This document shows, piece by piece, positions 36,459-44,900 of a stretch of DNA of 64,000 nucleotides. Position 1 is the stretch's first letter. Each line of letters starts with the position of its first letter. The stretch comes from Hoeflea sp. 108 (GTDB lineage Bacteria; Pseudomonadota; Alphaproteobacteria; Rhizobiales; Rhizobiaceae), in assembly GCF_000372965.1 (NCBI RefSeq), contig NZ_KB890024.1, positions 1,366,839 through 1,430,838 of the forward strand, read 5' to 3'. The notes beneath the pieces were generated by a model that had not been told where the DNA came from, did not search any database, and was given only the letters and a program-made list of their open reading frames with translations. The position numbers were made by a program, and so were the translations under genes.

Positions 36459-38216
36459 TCAAAGCACGAGGACGGAACGTCCGCACGAGACGCCGTGAAC
36501 ACGGATATCTGCTTCGCCGACCTTTACGCCCAGCAAGGTAAGTACGCTGAAGACCAGATTGTCGACGGGTGCGGTAACGCCTGACAGCAGGTTCGTGACG
36601 GCCGTCTTCACGGCTGCTTCCGACGGCAAAAGTATGCCGATGCCCAAGCCCAGGACGCTAACGTCGGCCTTGAGCGTCAGTCCCCCTATCAACGAAGCTG
36701 TCAGCGACTGGGCGAGGTTGGAGGTGGAAACCGACTTGATGGTCCGGTTGTCGACTTCGGTTTTGTTGAACGTCAGGGTCTTGGGGGTGGTGTTGCCTAT
36801 GTCGACATTGGCGCTGCCGCTGACCTCGACCTTGATCAATCCGACTGCGTTGACGTTGACCAGTTCCGCCGGTCTGACTACCGGTTCTTTGGTGAAAATC
36901 CTGAGGTCGGCCGGGTTGATTTCGCCAAGCCAGACTTCGGCGATACCGGGCTTTGCCGCTACCGTCACAACAGCGCTGGCCGGCTTGCCGGTGGGACAAG
37001 AAACGCTCTTGAGCTGGCCCTCCGCGTAGGCGACCTCGACATACAGGGGCAGTTTGACGGTGGCGCCGAGAACGCCGCCGAGCAAACCGCCGGCACCACC
37101 GACCGTGGCTTCTATCTGCAGTCGCGTCTGGGCAGTTCGGATGATCTTGCCGGGCTCGCCTATCGCGAACCAGGTGCCGCCCTGTGGGGGCTCGCCGACC
37201 GCCAGATTGAGCTTGACTGCTACCAGGCCGGGAATGCCGGTATTGATATCCGCAGCCACCTGGTTCTTGCCGTTTGCGATGGCTGCGGCGGCCCCGATGA
37301 TTTCCATCAAGCCAACCTTGGCGTCGAAAGCCGAAGCGCCATGCCCCAGAGCGAGCTTGCCGACCTGGCCAAGGTCGATGAAGTGCGACAGCGGGACTTT
37401 CAGGGTGCCTGGAATCTTTGCGCCCAGCAGTTGAGCCAACGCCACGCTGGCATTCTTGTTTTTGGTCGTCGCTGACAATGCCGACACGATCTGCCCGACA
37501 GTCGCGTCCGCTGCCAACAGGTCATTATAGGTGCCGGCGGTCACCTTGAGCTCTGTCGCCAGAGCATCCATGAACTGCAGGGCGTTCACGTCGGTTGCCA
37601 GCAGGGCGTTGTAGTCCATCGCCTTGAGCGAGAGATTGGTTCCCAACAGTCCACCCAGAAGCGGATTGAGCAGAGCGCTCCGCTGTGTGTCGACGCTGAC
37701 AAGGCGCGAGCCTATGGAGAATGCCGCTTCCGCGGGGGCGCTGGCGACGGCAGTGGTCACGATCTGGCGCTGGCCGGTGACGAGGTTGGAGAAGTAGATC
37801 GTGCCGTCCTTGCGATATGTAACGCGAACCGCATTGTAGGGCGTTGCATCGACGACGAACCGTTTGCCTGCCTCGATCGTCGGGTCCGGTGTGTATCGAC
37901 CCTTTTCGACCCTTACCTGCGTGTAGCCTGCCATCGTCGGCAGGACGCCGAAATTCGTCGTCAGGCTGACACCGCTCTGCCCGTTGTTGCTGAACACCTT
38001 CAGCACGGCAAGATCGGCCTTGGAGATGTTGGCTGCGCCGTAAATGGCGGCCAGGTCGGTAAGCGATTGAGCCTCGCGGCGCTCGACATAGAGCGAGCCT
38101 TCGTCGACCGCGAATGCCGCAGCGGCGAGGCCGATGGGCAGGCACAGCGCGAACATTGTCGCGAAGTTGCCCTTGGTCGACCGGCGGAAGCCGCGAAGTT
38201 TTTCCACGAAACGCAT
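36459..38216 (-). CDS. TadG-like pilus assembly protein
   Basis: A 585-residue protein with the Flp-pilus TadG-like layout: a short basic N-terminus (MRFVEKLRGFRRSTKGN), one transmembrane segment at about 18-38 (FATMFALCLPIGLAAAAFAV) with the pseudopilin-like Glu soon after, then DEGSLYVERREAQSLTDLAA and a long periplasmic region rich in Ala, Val, Gly and small-residue repeats. It lacks an obvious von Willebrand domain. Its start abuts the stop of the TadE-like gene, and a run of six G precedes it as ribosome site. No tad ATPase or secretin is nearby. Confidence 0.78.
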   Translation of the reverse strand: MRFVEKLRGFRRSTKGNFATMFALCLPIGLAAAAFAVDEGSLYVERREAQSLTDLAAIYGAANISKADLAVLKVFSNNGQSGVSLTTNFGVLPTMAGYTQVRVEKGRYTPDPTIEAGKRFVVDATPYNAVRVTYRKDGTIYFSNLVTGQRQIVTTAVASAPAEAAFSIGSRLVSVDTQRSALLNPLLGGLLGTNLSLKAMDYNALLATDVNALQFMDALATELKVTAGTYNDLLAADATVGQIVSALSATTKNKNASVALAQLLGAKIPGTLKVPLSHFIDLGQVGKLALGHGASAFDAKVGLMEIIGAAAAIANGKNQVAADINTGIPGLVAVKLNLAVGEPPQGGTWFAIGEPGKIIRTAQTRLQIEATVGGAGGLLGGVLGATVKLPLYVEVAYAEGQLKSVSCPTGKPASAVVTVAAKPGIAEVWLGEINPADLRIFTKEPVVRPAELVNVNAVGLIKVEVSGSANVDIGNTTPKTLTFNKTEVDNRTIKSVSTSNLAQSLTASLIGGLTLKADVSVLGLGIGILLPSEAAVKTAVTNLLSGVTAPVDNLVFSVLTLLGVKVGEADIRVHGVSCGRSVLVL

Positions 38217-38831
38217 TCAGATACCCCCCACCCGAATGGTTGAACTGCGGGCGATTGTCTTTTCCGGCAGCGGTAGGAGCGGAAAGAGGTTCCATATCGG
38301 AAGCTGGCTTGCGTCGTAGCGGAGCGAGACCACGAATTGTTCGCTGTCCTGGGTGCTGTCTTGGACGTTGACGACGAGCTTGCTTCTGTCGATGAAGATG
38401 TAGCCGTCCGCATTGAGATCGATGTAGCGCTGCGCAAGCGTCTTGCGCTCTGTCTGGTCGAGACCCGCAATTGCGGTGCGGGCTGCGTCGGCTGCCATCT
38501 GCTGGACGGAGTGCATGGCGCCGAAATAGATGCCGTAGGCAATCATCCCGAAGATCAGCAGGACGAACACCGGCGCGACGATTGCAAATTCGATTGCCGA
38601 CGTGCCGGAGGTGTTTCGGAAAAAGAGACGGGGATCGGGCGGTCGACTTCGAGGCAGCAATCTGCCCCGATTGCTCCTGGCCTCGATGAGTTCCGTGAAT
38701 GGCTTGGAAGAGACCGATTCGAGTGGGCGCAACAGCCGCGAGATATGCCGCAGGCGAAGCGTGAAACGCTGCGGTGGCGACGCCGCCATCCTGTAAGATC
38801 GTTTGTATGCAAAGTAATTGTATATATTCAT
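38217..38831 (-). CDS. TadE-like pilus assembly protein
   Basis: A 204-residue protein. The TadE signature is clear: NTSGTSAIEFAIVAPVFVLL around residues 77-96 with conserved Glu, a single membrane helix, then MIAYGIYFGAMHSVQQMAADAARTAIAG. ATG at 38831 is chosen for its AAGAAGG site; this leaves about 75 basic, Arg-rich residues before the usual TadE start, so an internal start (for example ATG at 38789) remains possible. It is transcribed with the TadG-like gene that it directly abuts. Minor pilin or secretion accessory role is inferred. Confidence 0.78.
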   Translation of the reverse strand: MNIYNYFAYKRSYRMAASPPQRFTLRLRHISRLLRPLESVSSKPFTELIEARSNRGRLLPRSRPPDPRLFFRNTSGTSAIEFAIVAPVFVLLIFGMIAYGIYFGAMHSVQQMAADAARTAIAGLDQTERKTLAQRYIDLNADGYIFIDRSKLVVNVQDSTQDSEQFVVSLRYDASQLPIWNLFPLLPLPEKTIARSSTIRVGGI

Positions 38832-38841
38832 GCGCCACCTT

Positions 38842-38857
38842 CTTGGCAAATGCCAAG
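38842..38857. promoter_or_regulatory. 16-bp palindrome in front of the tadE-like gene
   Basis: CTTGGCAAATGCCAAG has perfect 7-base arms around a two-base centre, and overlaps the ribosome-binding region of the TadE-like start. It could be a repressor site or an RNA hairpin that masks translation. Confidence 0.4.
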
Positions 38858-39240
38858 ATATCTGCAGATTTAAGTCATGTATTGCAAATATCGATAACAG
38901 CGTGCGCGCCGAGAATTACCAATTCGCTAATGTGACTTTCGGCGAGGGTCGATGACAAAGGAAAGTTCAAGAAACTGATAACAAACCACGTAAAATGAGT
39001 TGCAACTTGAAAGTTAAGTCAGATCCCGGGAAGGAGAGCGAGACGGGGCCGATTGTATGATTGCGGCGACGCTCAATGAACGGGGAGGAAATTGGGCTCT
39101 GCAACGATGCAATGCGCGACGGCAGCCGGAACCGGTGCGAATACGTTCAATCGCCACCAGCGTCGATGCGCAGCGCGACAGACCTGAACAGCCCTTCCGA
39201 TCAGGCTGCTTGCTAAGGTATTAAGATGTCGGGATTTTTC
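38858..39240. other. AT-rich non-coding stretch
   Basis: About 380 bases, visibly richer in A/T than the surroundings, without a convincing gene. It probably contains the promoter of the minus-strand tadE-tadG pair, and its change in composition marks a boundary between two otherwise dense regions. No transposon ends or direct repeats were recognised. Confidence 0.45.
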
Positions 39241-39317
39241 TGGTCGGAGTGGCAGGATTCGAACCTGCGACCCCATCGTCCCGAACGATGTGCGCTACCA
39301 GGCTGCGCTACACTCCG
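39241..39317 (-). tRNA. tRNA-Pro(CGG)
   Basis: A complete 77-base tRNA cloverleaf on the minus strand. The acceptor stem CGGAGTG/CACTCCG is followed by an encoded ACCA end. The D arm is GCGCAGCCTGGTAGCGC, the anticodon stem CATCG/CGATG encloses loop TTCGGGA with anticodon CGG at 39283-39281 (reads CCG), and the T arm has GGTTCGAATCC. The short variable loop fits a class I tRNA. It is a potential integration site, but no attachment repeat or integrase is seen near it. Confidence 0.96.
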
Positions 39318-39521
39318 TGACCAGTGGGCGGGCTTATAGCTGCCGGTTGGGCGTACTGCAAGCACCAAAGGTTCGGCTGGCGCAATTTTTCGCAAGTCGG
39401 TAATCTTGCTGAGCTTTTGCGCCTTTATGCTGCATTTTCGGGAGGGGACAGCGCCTCAATCTTGCGGTAATCGGTTCCGACTAGAGTGTATGCGCAGCCT
39501 TTGCGCCGATGGAGTAGAGCA

Positions 39522-41042
39522 GTGAATATCAAGCCCGTGGGCCATGCAGCTCCCAATACATTCGAATTCGAGACCAAAGCCTTGGTCAAGCCGACGGGAT
39601 TTCGCGAATATGATGCCCGTTGGTGGTTCGGGCATCCGAGTTCAAGCAAGGAGCCGGAGCTCAATCTGATTGGCGTGCAGGCGCTGGGCATGGGCATCGG
39701 TACGCTGATTCGTCGCTTGGGCGCTGGCCCGGACATCGTCACCGGCCACGATTTCCGCTCCTACTCTATGTCGATCAAGCTGGCGCTCGTCTCGGGCATG
39801 CTGGCTGCGGGCGCGCGGGTGAAGGACATCGGCTTGGCATTGTCGCCGATGGCCTACTTCGCCCAGTTTGCGCTCGATACGCCGTCGGTCGCCATGGTGA
39901 CTGCCTCGCACAACGAGAACGGCTGGACCGGCGTGAAGATGGGCGCGCAGCGGCCATTGACCTTCGGCCCGGACGAGATGTCTGCGCTCAGGGAAATTGT
40001 GCTCAACGGCGATTTCGAGCTGATCGGCGGCGGCTCCTACGAGTTCGTGCCGGATTTCCGCAAGACCTACATCGACGACCTGGTGGGCGGCAAACGGATC
40101 ACCCGGAAGCTGAAGGTTGTCGCCGCTTGCGGCAACGGCACGGCGGGTGCGTTTGCACCCGAGGCACTCGAACGCATCGGCTGCGAGGTCATCCCGCTCG
40201 ATGTCGAGCTCGACCATTCGTTCCCACGCTACAACCCCAACCCCGAGGACATGCAGATGCTGCATGCGATCAGGGACAAGGTGCTGGAGACGGGCGCTGA
40301 TGTCGGGCTTGGTTTCGATGGTGACGGCGATCGCTGCGGCGTTGTCGACAACGAGGGCAACGAGATCTTCGCCGACAAGGTTGGCGTCATGCTCGCGCGC
40401 GACATCTCGGCGCTCTATCCAAACTCGACCTTCGTCGTCGACGTGAAGTCCACGGGCCTGTTCAACACCGACAAGGTGCTGGCCGCCAATGGTGCGAAGA
40501 CCGACTATTGGAAGACTGGCCATTCCTATCTCAAGCGCCGCGTTGCCGAACTTGGCGCGATCGCCGGCTTCGAGAAATCAGGTCACTTCTTCTTCAACCC
40601 GCCAATCGGCCGCGGCTATGACGACGGCATCGTCACGGCGATCGCCGTGTGCCAGATGCTCGATCGCAGCCCCGGCAAGTCGATGGCCGATCTCTATCGC
40701 GACCTGCCGCTGACCTATGGCACGCCGACCATGTCGCCACATTGCGATGATGAGCTGAAATACGGCGTCGTCGACAAGGTGGTTGCCGATTTCGAGGCGA
40801 TGAAGCGCAATGGCGAGACCTTCGCCGGCCAGAAGATCGTCGATCTCATCACCGTCAACGGCGTTCGCGTCGTTGCAGAGGACGGCACCTGGGGGCTGGT
40901 GCGTGCTTCATCGAACAAGCCGGAACTGGTCGTGGTGGTGGAAAGCCCGGTTTCATCAGAGCGTCGGCGCGAGATGTTCGAAGCGGTAGATGCGGTGCTC
41001 CGGCGCAACCCGTCTGTCGGCGCCTACAATCAGACCTTCTGA
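39522..41042 (+). CDS. manB: phosphomannomutase / phosphohexomutase
   Basis: A 506-residue alpha-D-phosphohexomutase, converting mannose-6- to mannose-1-phosphate (possibly glucose forms too). KPTGFREYDARWWFG opens the fold, VTASHNENGWTGVKMG holds the phosphoserine near residue 127, GFDGDGDRCGVVDNEG is the Mg loop, FEKSGHFFFNPP the sugar loop and VRASSNKPELVVV the phosphate loop. GTG at 39522 is preferred since GGAG lies seven bases before it; a GTG at 39486 lacks a ribosome site. It is 11 bases before the guanylyltransferase fusion, its pathway partner. Confidence 0.9.
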   Translation: MNIKPVGHAAPNTFEFETKALVKPTGFREYDARWWFGHPSSSKEPELNLIGVQALGMGIGTLIRRLGAGPDIVTGHDFRSYSMSIKLALVSGMLAAGARVKDIGLALSPMAYFAQFALDTPSVAMVTASHNENGWTGVKMGAQRPLTFGPDEMSALREIVLNGDFELIGGGSYEFVPDFRKTYIDDLVGGKRITRKLKVVAACGNGTAGAFAPEALERIGCEVIPLDVELDHSFPRYNPNPEDMQMLHAIRDKVLETGADVGLGFDGDGDRCGVVDNEGNEIFADKVGVMLARDISALYPNSTFVVDVKSTGLFNTDKVLAANGAKTDYWKTGHSYLKRRVAELGAIAGFEKSGHFFFNPPIGRGYDDGIVTAIAVCQMLDRSPGKSMADLYRDLPLTYGTPTMSPHCDDELKYGVVDKVVADFEAMKRNGETFAGQKIVDLITVNGVRVVAEDGTWGLVRASSNKPELVVVVESPVSSERRREMFEAVDAVLRRNPSVGAYNQTF

Positions 41043-41053
41043 GAGGAGCGGGC

Positions 41054-43294
41054 ATGACTGAGAGGATTGTCAGTTTTGTCATGAGCGGCGGCGTGGGCTC
41101 CAGGCTCTGGCCGTTGTCTCGCGAGGATAACCCGAAGCAGTTCCATGATCTGTCAGGCGACGGCTCGATGCTGGTCAAGACGCTGAAGCGGCTTGCGGCG
41201 CGGGACGAGGGCGAGACCCCGATCTACCTGATCGCCTCCGAGCGTCATGCCGCGCGCGTGCGCGACGACCTTGCCGCAATCGACCTTGCCGGCGGCGGCG
41301 CAATCTTCGAGCCGACTGGCCGCAACACCGCGGCAGCCGTAGCTATCGCTGCCCTCCAAACGATCTCGGCCTATGGCGACGGCATCGTGCTGGTCGTGCC
41401 GTCGGATCATGAGATTTCGACGCAACGCCAGTTCTGGGAAACCGTTGAGCGTGGCGTGCCGGCAGCTGCAGCCGGCCGCATGGTGGTGTTCGGCATCCGC
41501 CCGACTGCACCCGAGACAGGTTACGGCTATATCGAGGCCGGTGCGGAGAGCAGCGGCGTCTCCGACGTGACGCGCTTCGTCGAGAAGCCGGACCTCAAGA
41601 CCGCCGAAGGCTATCTCGCTGCCGGCAACTTCTTCTGGAACGCCGGTATCTTTCTGTTCAAGGCAAGCGCCATGCGCGACGCTTTCCTGAAGCACCATCA
41701 GGAGATCTGGGAGAGGGCCGAGGCGGCGTTCAAGGCGGCGACAAGCGACCTGTCGGGCGTCTACATGCCGCTCGAGCTCTATCAGGGCATTCCGTCCATC
41801 TCGATCGACTACGCCATTATGGAGCGCGTCAGTGGCATCGCCATGGTGCCGGCGAGCTTCCGCTGGAACGATCTCGGTTCATGGCAGTCGCTGCTCGACG
41901 TCAGTCCCTCCGACAAGGACGGCAATGTCATTGTCGGCGACGTCGTCGCCATCGATTGCGAGAACTCCTATCTGCGCGGCGATGGACGGTTGCTCTCGGC
42001 GATCGGGCTCAAGGACGTCGCCATTGTTTCGACCTCGGATGCGACCTTCGTTGCACCGGTCAGCCATAGCCAGAACGTCAAGAAGATCGTCGAGCAGCTT
42101 GAAAAGAGCGGCCGTCTCGAGACCAAGTTCACGCCGGCACATGGCCGTGTGATCGCCAACGGCGCCTGGCGCCAGCGCGTGCAGCATTGGCTGATGGATG
42201 AAACCTTGCCGCTGTGGTCGACATCGGGTGTCGACGAGCAGTTCGGCGGCTTCTACGAGGCGCTCGGCTTCGATGCCAGGCCTTTGGCAAAGCCCAAGCG
42301 CATGCGCACCATGGCGCGCCAGGTCTACGCCTTCGCGGTCGCCAAGCAGCGCGGCTGGGACGGCCGGGCCGACCAGCTCATCGAGCACGGCATACGCTTC
42401 ATGGCCGGGAGGGGCCGTACCGAACGCGGCGGGTGGGTGCGGACGCTGAACCCCGACGGCAGCGTGCTCGACCCGGTTGAGGACGCCTATGACCATGCCT
42501 GCGTGCTCCTGGCGCTGGCTCATGCGCATCGCTCAGGCAACGCCGAGGCGCTGGGTCTCGCCGCCGAAACATTCGCTTTCCTCGACAAGCACCTCGAGGA
42601 CGAGCGCATGACGGGCTTCATGGAAAGCCCTGATGGCGAGGGCGTGCGGCGCTCCAACCCGCATATGCACCTGCTGGAGGCTTTCCTCGCCTGGCATGCT
42701 GTGACGGGCGACCGGGCCTACCTCCGCCGGGCGGCCCGTATCATCGATCTGTTCCGGAGCCACTTCTTCGAGGTGGACAGCTGGACGCTGGGCGAGTTCT
42801 TCGACCGCGACTGGCATCCGGCATCAGGTGAGAAGGGTCAGTGGACCGAACCCGGTCACCATTTCGAGTGGGCCTCGCTGCTGGTCGATTTCGCTGACAA
42901 GAGCGGCCAGAAAGACCTTGTTGCCTTTGGGCGCAAACTCTATGCCTCGGCTGTCGCCAACGGCCTCAACCGCGCGACGGGGCTGGCTTACGGTGCTGTT
43001 TCGCGGCAGGGCCTGCCGCTGGACCGCATCTCGCGCAGCTGGCCGCAGACCGAAGCGATCAAGGCTGCCATTGCTCTCGACGGCACCGGCGGTCCCGACC
43101 TCAAACCCGAAATCGAGGCGCGCGTCGGCCGCCTGTTCCGCTGGCACATCGATCCGGCGCCGCAGGGCCTGTGGATCGACCAGATCGACGAGCGCGGCCG
43201 CTCGCTGGCCAAGGAAGTGCCGGCCAGCATCTTCTATCACCTGGTGACGGCGCTCACGCAGTATCTCGATAAGACCGAAGACGTCGCGCACTAA
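41054..43294 (+). CDS. mannose-1-phosphate guanylyltransferase fused to AGE-family epimerase/isomerase
   Basis: A 746-residue two-domain protein. Residues 1 to about 360 are a GDP-mannose pyrophosphorylase: SGGVGSRLWPLSREDNPKQF binds GTP, VPSDHEI, FVEKPDLKTAEGYL and FFWNAGIFLFKASAM follow. From about 370 (RVQHWLMDETLPLWS) it is an AGE (N-acylglucosamine 2-epimerase-like) alpha/alpha barrel, with GGFYEALGFD, RTMARQVYAFAVA, HLLEAFLAWHAVTGD and RSWPQTEAIKAAIA. AGE-fold mannose-6-phosphate isomerases exist in rhizobia, so the fusion probably joins isomerase and guanylyltransferase on either side of ManB. GAGAGG lies upstream. Confidence 0.88.
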   Translation: MTERIVSFVMSGGVGSRLWPLSREDNPKQFHDLSGDGSMLVKTLKRLAARDEGETPIYLIASERHAARVRDDLAAIDLAGGGAIFEPTGRNTAAAVAIAALQTISAYGDGIVLVVPSDHEISTQRQFWETVERGVPAAAAGRMVVFGIRPTAPETGYGYIEAGAESSGVSDVTRFVEKPDLKTAEGYLAAGNFFWNAGIFLFKASAMRDAFLKHHQEIWERAEAAFKAATSDLSGVYMPLELYQGIPSISIDYAIMERVSGIAMVPASFRWNDLGSWQSLLDVSPSDKDGNVIVGDVVAIDCENSYLRGDGRLLSAIGLKDVAIVSTSDATFVAPVSHSQNVKKIVEQLEKSGRLETKFTPAHGRVIANGAWRQRVQHWLMDETLPLWSTSGVDEQFGGFYEALGFDARPLAKPKRMRTMARQVYAFAVAKQRGWDGRADQLIEHGIRFMAGRGRTERGGWVRTLNPDGSVLDPVEDAYDHACVLLALAHAHRSGNAEALGLAAETFAFLDKHLEDERMTGFMESPDGEGVRRSNPHMHLLEAFLAWHAVTGDRAYLRRAARIIDLFRSHFFEVDSWTLGEFFDRDWHPASGEKGQWTEPGHHFEWASLLVDFADKSGQKDLVAFGRKLYASAVANGLNRATGLAYGAVSRQGLPLDRISRSWPQTEAIKAAIALDGTGGPDLKPEIEARVGRLFRWHIDPAPQGLWIDQIDERGRSLAKEVPASIFYHLVTALTQYLDKTEDVAH

Positions 43295-43308
43295 CTTCGA
43301 GCCAACAG

Positions 43309-43333
43309 AAAGCTGGCCAATTGGCCGGCTTTT
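43309..43333. terminator. terminator between the GDP-mannose genes and betB
   Basis: AAAGCTGGCC pairs with GGCCGGCTTT (one G-U) around an AATT loop, with a following T and flanking A/T. It lies between convergent genes and can act both ways. Confidence 0.7.
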
Positions 43334-43383
43334 GCTATCCAGGCCGAGCAGAGCTTCCAGGCCTCAATCCACTATACCTAGGA

Positions 43384-44847
43384 TCAGTACGGGCTCGCGA
43401 CGTCGCCTGTCTCGACATAAACAGTCTTGAGTTGCGAGTAATGCTGGAGGGCCGCAAGCGAGTTCTCGCGGCCGATGCCCGACTGCTTGGCGCCGCCGAA
43501 GGGGATTTCGACTGGCGTCAGATTGTAGGCGTTGATCCAGCAGGTGCCGGCCTTGAGCTCGCCGATGACGCGGTGTCCACGCACAATGTCTTTGGTGAAG
43601 ACGCCTGCGGCGAGGCCGAATTCGGTGTCGTTGGCACGCGCGATCGCCTCGTCTTCGCTGTCGAAAGAGAGCACGCTCATCACCGGGCCGAAGATTTCTT
43701 CGCGGGCGATGCGCATGTTGTCCTTCACGCCGGTGAAAACGGTCGGTTCAACGAAGAAGCCGCCCTCGAAGCCTTGCAGCGAGGGCGTGCCGCCGCCGCA
43801 GCGCAGCTCCGCCCCCTCATTCATGCCGACGGCAATGTAATCAAGAACCTTGTCGTGCTGGACCTTGCTGACCAGCGGGCCCATCTGGGTCTCGGGGTCG
43901 AGGGGATCGCCGATGCGGATCGACTTGGTGCGTTCGACCAAACGTTCGACGAACCGATCGTGCAGGCCCTTCTGGACGAAGACCCGCGTGCCATTGGAGC
44001 AGACCTGACCGGTCGAGTAGAAATTGCCGAGCATGGCACCGCCGATAGCGTTTTCGAGATCGGCGTCGTCGAAGACGATGATCGGCGACTTGCCGCCGAG
44101 TTCCATCGTCGCGTGCTTCATGTGCGAGCCGGCGAGCGACAGCACCTTCTTGCCCGTGGGCACCGAGCCGGTGAGCGAGATCTTGTCGACGATTGGATGC
44201 GCGGCGAGGGCCGCGCCGACGTCGCCATAACCCTGGACGACATTGAACAGCCCGTCGGGCAGGCCGGCCTCGGTGTAAATCTCGGCCAGCGCCAGTGCCG
44301 AGAGAGGGGTGTTCTCGGAGGGCTTGAACACCATGGCGTTACCCATGGCGAGCGCGGGGGCGGACTTCCAACCGGCGATCTGGATCGGGTAGTTCCAGGC
44401 GCCGACGCCGACACAGACGCCGAGCGCCTCGCGCTTGGTGTAGGCGAAAGGACCGCCGAGGTCGACATAGTCGCCGTTAGAGGCTGCGACCGCCCCGGCG
44501 AAATATTCGAGGCAGTCGGCGGCGGATGCCGCGTCGGCTACCAGCGTTTCCTGGATCGCCTTGCCGGTGTCGAGGGTCTCCAGCCGGGACAGTTCCTCGT
44601 TGCGGGCACGCAGGATGTCGGAAGCACGGCGCAGGATGCGGCCGCGTTCAACGGGCTTCAGGCGGGCCCATGCCTGCTGCGCCTCGCGCGCGGCTTCCAG
44701 CGCAAGCTCGACTATGTTTTGCGTTGCCGACCGCAACTCGGCGATGATCTCGCCTGTAGCCGGATAGATGACCGGGATTGGCGCCCCGCGTTCATCATCT
44801 ATGTAGCGGCCATTGACATAATGCGAGGCTTTGGGCTGGGCGCGCAT
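43384..44847 (-). CDS. betB: betaine-aldehyde dehydrogenase
   Basis: A 487-residue NAD(P)-dependent aldehyde dehydrogenase, the exact usual BetB length, oxidising betaine aldehyde to glycine betaine. KPSENTPLSALALAEI binds cofactor, SLTGSVPTGKKV and MELGGKSP supply the general-base Glu, GQVCSNGTRVFV holds the catalytic Cys, and EEIFGPVMSVL and NLTPVEIPFGGAKQSGIGRE complete the fold. ATG at 44847 has GGAG seven bases upstream; the frame continues beyond without conserved residues. It is the last gene of the bet operon, 53 bases after betA. Confidence 0.95.
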   Translation of the reverse strand: MRAQPKASHYVNGRYIDDERGAPIPVIYPATGEIIAELRSATQNIVELALEAAREAQQAWARLKPVERGRILRRASDILRARNEELSRLETLDTGKAIQETLVADAASAADCLEYFAGAVAASNGDYVDLGGPFAYTKREALGVCVGVGAWNYPIQIAGWKSAPALAMGNAMVFKPSENTPLSALALAEIYTEAGLPDGLFNVVQGYGDVGAALAAHPIVDKISLTGSVPTGKKVLSLAGSHMKHATMELGGKSPIIVFDDADLENAIGGAMLGNFYSTGQVCSNGTRVFVQKGLHDRFVERLVERTKSIRIGDPLDPETQMGPLVSKVQHDKVLDYIAVGMNEGAELRCGGGTPSLQGFEGGFFVEPTVFTGVKDNMRIAREEIFGPVMSVLSFDSEDEAIARANDTEFGLAAGVFTKDIVRGHRVIGELKAGTCWINAYNLTPVEIPFGGAKQSGIGRENSLAALQHYSQLKTVYVETGDVASPY

Positions 44848-44900
44848 GCGTTTGCTCCAGTTTATTTTCGATGTTCCGGGCGAGTTGGCCGGATGATGCT

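Noticed and set aside
39058..39225. A 55-codon plus-strand frame between the Tad pair and tRNA-Pro
   Set aside because: There is no well-spaced ribosome site, no recognisable sequence and a basic random-like composition.
39241..39521. Integrative element attachment site at tRNA-Pro
   Set aside because: No integrase and no repeated tRNA 3' end were found by eye on either side.
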